DNA from: JBFWMG01 sp050251715
Lineage (GTDB): Bacteria > Desulfobacterota > Desulfovibrionia > Desulfovibrionales > Desulfovibrionaceae
Length of the DNA: 16,123 nt
Assembly: GCA_050251715.1 (NCBI GenBank)
Contig: JBFWMG010000056.1
Span: 1-16,123 of the forward strand
Reading direction: 5' to 3'
Shown: positions 1 through 5,726 of the stretch, piece by piece
Numbering within the stretch: the first letter of the stretch is position 1
How the letters are laid out: every line of letters begins with the position of its first letter
The notes under the pieces: model-generated
The model's input: only the letters and a program-made list of their open reading frames with translations
What the model was told of the DNA's origin: nothing
Database searches by the model: none
Position numbers and translations under genes: made by a program

Positions 1-22
1 CCAGAATCAAACTCTCCAGTTG
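1..22 (-). rRNA. rrs: 16S ribosomal RNA, 5' end only
   Basis: Read on the minus strand, positions 15 to 1 give AGAGTTTGATTCTGG, the universal start of bacterial 16S rRNA (27F primer site, E. coli positions 8-22). Counting back places the mature 5' end near position 22. Only about 22 nt are in the window; the gene continues off the left edge. The TTC variant in this motif is common in Desulfovibrio-like sequences (from memory). The boxA-bearing leader and the promoter array upstream on the same strand support the assignment. Confidence 0.93.
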
Positions 23-125
23 GAAAGTTTTCCATAAGAAACTCAAGTCCATAACGAAGTATGAACCTTACTTGTAAAGCATAGCTTTTTCTCAAACCGG
101 CTCGCTATTTAATTGTCAAAGAACC
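23..125 (-). promoter_or_regulatory. rrn leader RNA between boxA and 16S
   Basis: This AT-richer stretch separates boxA from the mature 16S end. In E. coli the matching leader carries antitermination signals and one strand of the RNase III processing stem. The partner strand of such a stem would lie beyond 16S, outside the window, so processing cannot be checked here. No ORF here is credible. Confidence 0.75.
111..125 (-). promoter_or_regulatory. rrn boxA antitermination element
   Basis: The minus strand reads GGTTCTTTGACAATT, very close to the bacterial rrn boxA consensus TGCTCTTTAACAAT. In known rrn operons boxA RNA binds NusB/NusE (S10) and protects the untranslated transcript from Rho. 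It lies about 90 nt before 16S and about 50 nt below the last promoter's -10, the usual place. A short GCCAC/GTGGC hairpin at 145-160 precedes it, in the position of boxB in E. coli rrn leaders. Confidence 0.85.
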
Positions 126-172
126 CTTTGCGTCACCCCTGCATGCCACTCGCTCGTGGCTGCGGGAGTATG

Positions 173-201
173 AAGCTACTATCAAGCGCAGTGCGTGTCA
201 A
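173..201 (-). promoter_or_regulatory. rrn promoter unit A (proximal)
   Basis: The -35 is TTGACA (196-201), the spacer is 17 bp, and the -10 is TAGCTT (173-178). AAAAAGTCG lies just upstream. This unit has the consensus -35 of the set but a weaker -10. A GCCAC/GTGGC inverted repeat follows at 145-160, then boxA. It is the promoter closest to 16S. Confidence 0.72.
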
Positions 202-272
202 CGACTTTTTACGACCTCGCTTGATGTTTTCAGAGAACCTCGCGCTCCGCCGTGGCGGTGCGCAGAAGCGGG

Positions 273-301
273 TTTGTATGTCTTCCCCGCTCACCAGTCA
301 A
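273..301 (-). promoter_or_regulatory. rrn promoter unit B
   Basis: The -35 is TTGACT (296-301), the spacer is 17 bp, and the -10 is TACAAA (273-278). The upstream tract is AAAAAACTGC. Below it lies a nested inverted repeat at 242-263 (GCGC outer, CCGC/GCGG inner), followed by GGTTCTCTGAAAA, which resembles boxA. Confidence 0.72.
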
Positions 302-369
302 GCAGTTTTTTCGAACCACCCAACTTTTTTCGAGAGCCGCGCGCCACTTTCGTTTGCGCGAAGTTGAAG

Positions 370-398
370 CTTTTAAGCAACCTCCCCGTTTCCGTCAA
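370..398 (-). promoter_or_regulatory. rrn promoter unit C
   Basis: The -35 is TTGACG (393-398), the spacer is 17 bp, and the -10 is TAAAAG (370-375). Upstream is GAAAAATCGC, part of a CGATTT/AAATCG dyad at 400-414. The downstream inverted repeat at 340-360 has CGCGC/GCGCG arms and an AC-GAAA-GT apex in the RNA sense. Confidence 0.75.
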
Positions 399-467
399 GC
401 GATTTTTCAAATCGGCTTGAACTTTTCCGAGGCCCGCGCGCCGCTTTCGCCTTGCGCGGAGCTGATG

Positions 468-496
468 CTTCTAAGCAAGCGCCTCGTTCTCGTCAA
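468..496 (-). promoter_or_regulatory. rrn promoter unit D
   Basis: The -35 is TTGACG (491-496), the spacer is 17 bp, and the -10 is TAGAAG (468-473). The upstream tract GGAAAAATCGC nearly matches unit C. The downstream inverted repeat at 434-459 has CCGCGC/GCGCGG arms and a GC-GAAA-GC apex. Confidence 0.75.
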
Positions 497-564
497 GCGA
501 TTTTTCCAATCGGCTTAAACAGTTCCCGAGGCCCGCGCGCCGCTTTGGCCTTGCGCGGAGGTGC

Positions 565-593
565 TTTCTAAGCGCCCTCTCTGTTCCCGTCAA
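565..593 (-). promoter_or_regulatory. rrn promoter unit E
   Basis: The -35 is TTGACG (588-593), the spacer is 17 bp, and the -10 is TAGAAA (565-570). The upstream tract is AAAAACTGC. The downstream inverted repeat at 533-558 has CCGCGC/GCGCGG arms; its apex loop is CAAA, not GAAA. Confidence 0.75.
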
Positions 594-665
594 GCAGTTT
601 TTACAAACCCTGCCCACTTTCTTTTCCGGGAGCCCCGCGCCGCTTTCGCGCCGCGTGGAGGTGGA

Positions 666-694
666 CTTCTATGTGAACCACCCTGTCCCGTCAA
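666..694 (-). promoter_or_regulatory. rrn promoter unit F
   Basis: The -35 is TTGACG (689-694), the spacer is 17 bp, and the -10 is TAGAAG (666-671). The upstream tract is GAAATATCGC. The downstream inverted repeat at 636-655 has CGCG/CGCG outer pairing and a CGC-GAAA-GCG apex in the RNA sense. Confidence 0.72.
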
Positions 695-776
695 GCGATA
701 TTTCTCGTCGTCTTCGACTGTGCCCGATCAATTTTCAGAGAACCTCGCGACGCCTTTCGTGTCGCGCAGAAGGGGG

Positions 777-805
777 GTTCTATGCGCGCGGCCCTCTCAA
801 GTCAA
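777..805 (-). promoter_or_regulatory. rrn promoter unit G (distal)
   Basis: The -35 is TTGACT (800-805), the spacer is 17 bp, and the -10 is TAGAAC (777-782). The upstream tract is GAAAAAGTGG. A CGCGAC/GTCGCG inverted repeat follows at 746-766, then GGTTCTCTGAAAA (boxA-like), as in unit B. A start here would give an rrn leader of about 750 nt. No further unit is visible between 826 and 966. Confidence 0.7.
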
Positions 806-966
806 CCACTTTTTCAGCATTTCCCGACAAATCTCCAAACACCGCGTCCCGCCTTGCTTTCCGGTCGCATTGCCCCACCCGGCGCCCCCTGTCCCACCCC
901 AGTTTGCAGGTAGCGCAGCCCGCCGACTTGGGGTACAACCACCTCCATACCAACCAAGGAGCTTCT

Positions 967-1584
967 ATGGGATTGCTTTCCGCCAGTTCCGGTTTCACCC
1001 GCTTCCGCATTGTGGACGATGTTCCCGAGTCCTTATGGTCCGAGATCCCCGACCGCCTGAAGCGCTTTGCCTTTAAGGAAATAGAGAACACCGCCGACGA
1101 ACGCGCCTGGGGCTGGGTGTGCCTGGACGACATGCTCGACTCCTTCTGGCGCACGGCCCCGCCCGAAAAGGGCGCCTACCTCGCCTTTACCCTGCGCCTC
1201 GACACCCGCCGCGTGGCGCCGGCCGTGTTCAAGAAGCATTTTACCATCGCCGTGCGCCAGGCCGAGAAGGAAGCCAAGGAGCAGGGCCGCAAATACCTGG
1301 GCCGCGAACGCAAGAAGGAGCTCAAGGAGCAGGTCATGCTCAAGCTCATGGCGCGCTCCTTCCCCATCCCCGCCGTGTTCGACGCGGTGTGGAACATCCA
1401 GGAGGGCCGCATCCACCTGTGCTGCACCGGGTCCAAGGTCATCGAGCTGTTCATGAACCACTTTACCGACACCTTTGACCTGCATCTGGAACCCCTGACC
1501 CCCTTTGCCCTGGGCCTGGATCTGCTGGGCGAAGAGGCGCAACCCAAACTCGACGCAATCGAGGCCTCGGTCTTCGCGGGCTGA
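967..1584 (+). CDS. RdgC-like protein, N-terminal half (split rdgC)
   Basis: The 205-residue product resembles the first 185 or so residues of E. coli RdgC, a ring-forming DNA-binding protein that restrains RecA-driven recombination. Visible matches, from memory of the family, include the lysine/glutamate-rich helix near residues 98-125 (EKEAKEQGRKYLGRERKKEL), the following segment LMARSFPIP, and the end LEPLTPF, which corresponds to RdgC's VVPLSMENP. The start at 967 is chosen because AAGGAG lies 5 nt upstream (956-961). The open frame extends back to 655, but that part overlaps the promoter array and has no ribosome site. RdgC is normally about 300 residues; this ORF lacks the C-terminal part, which appears to be supplied by the next gene. 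Divergent from the rrn operon. Confidence 0.82.
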   Translation: MGLLSASSGFTRFRIVDDVPESLWSEIPDRLKRFAFKEIENTADERAWGWVCLDDMLDSFWRTAPPEKGAYLAFTLRLDTRRVAPAVFKKHFTIAVRQAEKEAKEQGRKYLGRERKKELKEQVMLKLMARSFPIPAVFDAVWNIQEGRIHLCCTGSKVIELFMNHFTDTFDLHLEPLTPFALGLDLLGEEAQPKLDAIEASVFAG

Positions 1585-1617
1585 ACCTCGTTTTCGCATA
1601 TATAAGGTAATAGACCT

Positions 1618-2145
1618 ATGGACGCCTATCTGGGACAGACCAAGGACATCATCATGGGCCAGGACTTCCTGACCTGGCTCTGGTTCAAAAGCGAAACGGG
1701 CAGCGGCATCTTCCGCACCCGGGACAACACGGAATTCAACCTTGTCATGGAGCAGCGCATATCGGTGCAGGGCGGCGAGGGCGAAACCCTTGAGACCGCC
1801 TCGGTAAGCGGCGCCACAAGCCCGCTCACCGAAGCCCGCACCGGCCTGTCCACCGGCAAGAAGGTGACCAAGGCCATGCTGCGCATCGACAGCGGACCGG
1901 ACACCTGGCAGGTCTCGATCAAGGCCGAGGACTTTTCCCTGCACAGCCTGAAAACGCCGGTGGTGGAAAAGCCCGACGACCAGGACGACGATCCGGACGG
2001 CGCGTTTCTGGAGAAGATGTACCTCCTGGAAAAGTGCATGGCCTGCATTGACGCCACCTACGAGCAGTTTTTGCAACAACGCCTGAGCCCCACCTGGACC
2101 GACGAGGTCCGCAAGGTGCGCGCCTGGGTGCAAAAGGAGCGCTAA
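1618..2145 (+). CDS. RdgC-like protein, C-terminal half (split rdgC)
   Basis: The 175-residue product is probably the missing C-terminal part of RdgC. Its GLSTGKKVTKAMLRID (about residues 77-92) parallels the E. coli IEAGKVVTKLAL segment. Its WQVSIKAEDFSLHSLK parallels FVMCDDGSLKRLKF, and the helix FLEKMYLLEKCMACIDATYE parallels the final helix FDADFILMTGELAALI. It lies 33 nt after the first half and in the same reading frame, separated by two stops (TGA 1582-1584 and TAA 1603-1605). It has its own AAGG at 1604-1607 and ATG at 1618. An acidic linker (about residues 115-128, DDQDDDPD) is extra relative to E. coli. The family match is from memory; many annotators would call this hypothetical. 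Confidence 0.68.
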   Translation: MDAYLGQTKDIIMGQDFLTWLWFKSETGSGIFRTRDNTEFNLVMEQRISVQGGEGETLETASVSGATSPLTEARTGLSTGKKVTKAMLRIDSGPDTWQVSIKAEDFSLHSLKTPVVEKPDDQDDDPDGAFLEKMYLLEKCMACIDATYEQFLQQRLSPTWTDEVRKVRAWVQKER

Positions 2146-2150
2146 AAGCG

Positions 2151-3161
2151 TTGGCCGACGGCATGCGTCTTGCCATTGCGCGGCGGCTGGCGGCCAAGAC
2201 CGCCTGGGTGGCCGTGATCCTCGTCGGCATCACCGTCATCAGCTTCTGGGTCATCCACCTGGCTCCCGGCTCGCCCACGGATCTGCAAACCACCATGAAC
2301 CCCATGGCCGGAGCGGAGACCCGCCTGCGCCTGGAGCAGCTGTACGGCCTGGACCAGCCGTTGCACGTGCAATACGCCCGCTGGATTTCGCGCATCGTGC
2401 GTTTCGACTTCGGCCGCTCCATGTCCGGCGACCACCGCATGGTGTGGGACAAGATCAAGGAGCGGCTGCCGCTCACCTTTGGCATGAACGTGGCGGCCAT
2501 GCTCCTGACCCTGTGCATCGCCATGCCCATTGGCGTGGCCGCCGCCTATTGGCAGGGCCGCTGGTTCGACCGGTTTTCCACGGTCTTCGTGTTCATCGGC
2601 TTTGCCATGCCCGGTTTTTGGCTGGCGCTGCTGCTCATGCTCTCTTTCGGCATCCAGTACCCCATTCTGCCCATCTCCGGGCTCACCTCGCTCAACCACG
2701 CGAGCATGTCCCCGTGGGAGCAGTGGCTCGATTACGCCCGCCATCTAGTGCTGCCGCTGTTCATCTATACCTTTGGCGGACTTGCGGGCATGAGCCGCTT
2801 CATGCGCGCCTCCATGCTGGAGGTGCTGCGCCAGGACTACATCCTGACCGCCAAGGCCAAGGGGCTGCCCCTGCGCACGGTCATCTTCAAGCACGCGCTG
2901 CGCAACGCGCTGTTGCCGGTCATCACCATCCTCGGCCTGTCCGTGCCCGGCCTCATCGGCGGCAGCGTCATCATCGAATCCATCTTCGCCCTGCCCGGCC
3001 TGGGGCAGCTGTTCTACCAGGGCGTCATGGCCCGGGACTACCCGCTCATCATGGGCAACCTGTTCCTGGGCGCCATCCTGACCCTGGCGGGCAACCTGCT
3101 GGCAGACCTGGCCTACGGTCTGGCCGATCCGCGCATCCGCAAGAGCGGGGGTGACGCATGA
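2151..3161 (+). CDS. Peptide ABC transporter permease, DppB/OppB type
   Basis: This is an inner-membrane permease subunit of an oligopeptide/dipeptide/nickel-class ABC importer (336 residues, normal length). The first membrane helix is about residues 18-38, ending in the family motif HLAPGSP. The periplasmic LYGLDQPLHVQYARWI segment and FDFGRS follow. The cytoplasmic EAA loop, which contacts the ATPase, is at about 221-256 (RASMLEVLRQDYILTAKAKG). The conserved VIIESIFALPGLGQL is near 273-287. The start is uncertain. TTG at 2151 sits 11 nt after AGGAG (2135-2139), which lies in the previous gene's end. ATG at 2163 would give 332 residues but lies 23 nt from that site. It begins 5 nt after the RdgC C-half gene and overlaps the next gene by 4 nt. 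Substrate is not predictable. Confidence 0.9.
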   Translation: MADGMRLAIARRLAAKTAWVAVILVGITVISFWVIHLAPGSPTDLQTTMNPMAGAETRLRLEQLYGLDQPLHVQYARWISRIVRFDFGRSMSGDHRMVWDKIKERLPLTFGMNVAAMLLTLCIAMPIGVAAAYWQGRWFDRFSTVFVFIGFAMPGFWLALLLMLSFGIQYPILPISGLTSLNHASMSPWEQWLDYARHLVLPLFIYTFGGLAGMSRFMRASMLEVLRQDYILTAKAKGLPLRTVIFKHALRNALLPVITILGLSVPGLIGGSVIIESIFALPGLGQLFYQGVMARDYPLIMGNLFLGAILTLAGNLLADLAYGLADPRIRKSGGDA

Positions 3162-3994
3162 ACGCCCTGCTCTCCCGCCGCTTCTGGGGACGGTACGGGC
3201 TGCTCGTGGTGGGCGGCCTCATCGTGGGCGTCATGAGCCTGGCCGCCATCCTGGCGCCGCTCATCGCGCCCTACGACCCCACCGCGCTCAACGTGGACGC
3301 CATGCTGCAGGCGCCCAGCGCCGCGCACCTGCTGGGCACCGACGCCCTGGGCCGCGACGTGTTCTCGCGCATGCTCTTTGGCGCGCGCGTGTCTTTGTGG
3401 GTGGGGTTCGTGGCCGTGGGACTGTCCGTGGCCATTGGCCTGGCCCTGGGGCTGACCGCCGGCTATTTCGGCGGCGTCACGGACGAAGTCATCATGCGCC
3501 TCGTGGATGTCATGCTCTGCTTCCCGTCCTTCTTCCTCATCCTCGCGGTCATCGCCTTTCTGGAACCAAGCCTGTTCAACATCATGGCGGTCATAGGCCT
3601 GACCTCGTGGATGGGCGTGGCGCGCCTGGTGCGGGCCGAGACGCTGAGCCTGCGCAGCCGCGACTTCGTGGCCGCGGCGCGCCTGGCGGGCGCTGGCCCG
3701 GTGCGCATCATCTGCACGCACATCCTGCCCAACGCCATGGCTCCGGTGCTCGTGTCCGCCACGCTGGGCATTGCCGGGGCCATCCTCACGGAATCCGCGC
3801 TCAGTTTTCTGGGCCTGGGCGTACGCCCGCCCATGCCCAGCTGGGGCAACATGCTCATGGACGGCAAGGAAGTCCTGGAAATAGCGTCCTGGCTGTCCAT
3901 CTATCCGGGGCTGGCCATCCTGTGCACCGTGCTGGGCTACAATCTGCTGGGGGAAAGCCTGCGCGACATCCTTGACCCCCGGCTCAAGCAATAG
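3158..3994 (+). CDS. Peptide ABC transporter permease, DppC/OppC type
   Basis: This is the second permease subunit (278 residues), which would pair with the DppB-type protein. Typical features are the amphipathic N-terminus, a first helix at about 14-35, HLLGTDALGRDVFSR at 57-71, and the EAA loop around 160-195 (ETLSLRSRDFVAAARLAGAG, then HILPNAMAP). The signature ALSFLGLGVRPPMPSWG spans 214-230. The start ATG overlaps the upstream stop as ATGA, which implies translational coupling and a 1:1 complex. No ATP-binding subunits (DppD/DppF type) or binding protein follow; the next gene is a glycosyltransferase. A peptide-binding lipoprotein occurs elsewhere in the window (12679-10994), but no link is demonstrated. 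Confidence 0.9.
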   Translation: MNALLSRRFWGRYGLLVVGGLIVGVMSLAAILAPLIAPYDPTALNVDAMLQAPSAAHLLGTDALGRDVFSRMLFGARVSLWVGFVAVGLSVAIGLALGLTAGYFGGVTDEVIMRLVDVMLCFPSFFLILAVIAFLEPSLFNIMAVIGLTSWMGVARLVRAETLSLRSRDFVAAARLAGAGPVRIICTHILPNAMAPVLVSATLGIAGAILTESALSFLGLGVRPPMPSWGNMLMDGKEVLEIASWLSIYPGLAILCTVLGYNLLGESLRDILDPRLKQ

Positions 3995-4001
3995 GCCGAC
4001 C

Positions 4002-5627
4002 ATGCGCATCTGCACGGTGCACAGCTACGTTGCCGAGGCGTTTCGGACGCTGGGGCACGAGGTTCTGGCCCTGGCACCTCCGGGCGGCGCACCGTTCGAC
4101 ATCGCCGCCGCGCTCGACGCCCACGGCTTTGCGCCCGACCTGCTGTTCCAGCAGGAACCGCTCGGGCCGCGCACCCTGCTCACCGGGCTGGACAAGGTGC
4201 CCGGCATCCGCATCTTCTGGGCCATCGACACCCATCTCAACCGCGTCTGGCACCGCTGCTACGCCCAACTGTTCGACGGTTTGGCCACGCCCCACCGTGC
4301 CCGGCTCGCGCCCCACGCCGCCGAGTTTCCGCCCATGCGCCCGCTGCCCATCCCGGGGCGCGTGCTGCCCTGGACGCCCCATGCGGACCGGCCACGCGGC
4401 ATCGGATTTGTGGGGCGCATCACCGAATACCGCATGCCCCGCAACTGGCTCATGGAGCATCTGCGCGACCGCCACGGCGCGGAGGTGGCCGACGGCCTGA
4501 CCGTGGACGGCATGTTCGCGTTTTACGGCCAGACCCGGCTCGCGCCCAACGAGGCCATTTGCGACGAGGCCAACTTCCGGCTTCTGGAAGCCGCGTCCGC
4601 CGGATGCCTGGTGCTGTCCCACGACGCGGGGCCGGACCAGGACGACCTGCTCGCGCCCGGTGCGGAAATCCTGGTCTACCGCCATGTGCTGGAGTTGCGG
4701 GAACTGCTCGACTGGTACACCGCCCATCCCGAACAGGCCGAACGGCTGGCCCGCCGCGCCTGGGAACGCATCGCCCGCGAGCACACCCTGCGCCACCGCG
4801 CCCTGGCCGTGCTCGACTTCGCGGCCTCCCTGTCCCGCCGGGCCGTGTCCGCCACGGACGCGGCCGTGGCCATGGCCTTGTCCCAGTCCCACATGCGGCG
4901 CAAGGGCATGGTGGACACGCCGCTGGACGCCGTGCGCGCCGGACTGGAAGCCTGCCCCGCCCTGCCCGCCACCCTGGCGGAACGGCTGCGCCTGGATGCG
5001 GAAAACGGCAATGGGGACGCGGCCATGCAGCTTGCGGCCATCATTCTGGACCGCGCCCTGTTTCCCGACGACGTGGACCTGAATCTGGCGGGCTCCATGG
5101 CCGCCCTGCATCTGGGACAGTGGGAGGCGGCGCGCCGTTTCTGGCAGCGGCAAACCCTTGCCGCGCCGCGCCGCGACACGCTCCCGCCCGAAACGCCGCA
5201 TGCCCTCCACATGGCGTGGGCCGCCATCCTGCGCCGGGCCGGACGGCTCATCATGCAGGGCGCCATTGCCGATCCCGCGACCCAGCTTCCCCAGACCGCC
5301 CTGGACTGCCTGCACGCGGCCACCCTTTCCGACGCGGCCGACCTGGAGCCCATCCGGCAGGCCGCCGCCCTGCTCGGCCCCGTGCCAGGCACGGCCTGGA
5401 TGCGCATGGGCCATCTGGCGCGGCTCGCCATGCACCACCCGGGCGACTGGCGCACCGGCCTTGACCTGGGACTGGCCAATCTCAAGGCCAACCGCCTGGA
5501 CGCCGGGCTGGAGGAATGCCGCACCGCCCTTGCGGCGGCACGCTCGTCCGGACGCGAAGACGCCTTTATCCGGGCGTTGTCCGGCAGGGATCCCGGAGGC
5601 CTTGTGCTCCAGGCGCTGGGGAGATAA
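4002..5627 (+). CDS. CgeB-like glycosyltransferase with helical C-terminal region
   Basis: The product is 541 residues from ATG 4002. Residues 1-280 look like a GT-B fold of the CgeB / Glyco_trans_1_2 type. There is an N-terminal Rossmann start (MRICTVHSY), IRIFWAIDTH at about 69-78, and GIGFVGRITEYR at 133-144. The donor-site-like NEAICDEANFRLLEAASAGCLVLS is near 183-206. Residues 280-541 are Ala/Leu-rich and probably alpha-helical with TPR-like character; I see no catalytic motif there. The frame extends to a TTG at 3972 inside dppC, but 4002, 7 nt past the dppC stop, gives the natural family start. No good Shine-Dalgarno is visible, so translation may be coupled. Acceptor unknown. Flagellin 2.1 kb downstream makes flagellin modification a possibility, not a conclusion. 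Confidence 0.8.
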   Translation: MRICTVHSYVAEAFRTLGHEVLALAPPGGAPFDIAAALDAHGFAPDLLFQQEPLGPRTLLTGLDKVPGIRIFWAIDTHLNRVWHRCYAQLFDGLATPHRARLAPHAAEFPPMRPLPIPGRVLPWTPHADRPRGIGFVGRITEYRMPRNWLMEHLRDRHGAEVADGLTVDGMFAFYGQTRLAPNEAICDEANFRLLEAASAGCLVLSHDAGPDQDDLLAPGAEILVYRHVLELRELLDWYTAHPEQAERLARRAWERIAREHTLRHRALAVLDFAASLSRRAVSATDAAVAMALSQSHMRRKGMVDTPLDAVRAGLEACPALPATLAERLRLDAENGNGDAAMQLAAIILDRALFPDDVDLNLAGSMAALHLGQWEAARRFWQRQTLAAPRRDTLPPETPHALHMAWAAILRRAGRLIMQGAIADPATQLPQTALDCLHAATLSDAADLEPIRQAAALLGPVPGTAWMRMGHLARLAMHHPGDWRTGLDLGLANLKANRLDAGLEECRTALAAARSSGREDAFIRALSGRDPGGLVLQALGR

Positions 5628-5726
5628 GGAAACACATCCGGAACAGCCGTCCCGCCGACGCTGATTCCCGCCCGACAAACCACAACGCATCCCGGCGCGG
5701 CACATAGCCCAGGACCGAACCCGCTC

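Larger units (their letters stand above)
145..825 (-). repeat. Tandem array of seven ~98-bp rrn promoter units
   Basis: Seven degenerate direct repeats lie upstream of 16S, all facing it. Their -10 elements start (plus-strand coordinate) at 173, 273, 370, 468, 565, 666 and 777, giving steps of 100, 97, 98, 97, 101 and 111 bp. In transcription order each unit has an A-rich tract, -35 TTGACN, an exact 17-bp spacer, a -10 of TA-type, then a GC-rich inverted repeat beginning 6-12 bp below the -10. The two middle units (-35s at 393-398 and 491-496) are most alike; the outer units diverge outside the promoter boxes. The region 23-966 has no credible gene: ORFs across it have low-complexity, repeat-driven translations and no convincing ribosome binding sites. 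Confidence 0.85.

Noticed and set aside
145..825. CRISPR array or mobile-element repeat.
   Set aside because: Units of about 98 bp are degenerate throughout, have no constant repeat with unique spacers, and each is explained by promoter boxes facing 16S.
806..955. Sigma-70 promoter for the rdgC pair, for example with TACAAC at 934-939.
   Set aside because: The sequence 17 bp before it (TAGCGC) is not a -35, and other candidates had wrong spacing.
113..1076. Several plus-strand ORFs over the region upstream of the rdgC half (113-367, 252-518, 561-1076 and the 655-966 extension).
   Set aside because: They run through the tandem promoter repeats, their translations repeat with the DNA, and none has a ribosome site. 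They exist because the repeats are GC-rich.
3984..5705. A 573-codon minus-strand ORF antisense to the glycosyltransferase.
   Set aside because: It is Gly/Gln/His-rich and without motifs. The plus strand has a coherent glycosyltransferase with proper gene spacing.
5628..5726. LexA box or separate promoter for recN.
   Set aside because: No CTGT-N8-ACAG type palindrome and no convincing -35/-10 pair in the 99-nt gap.
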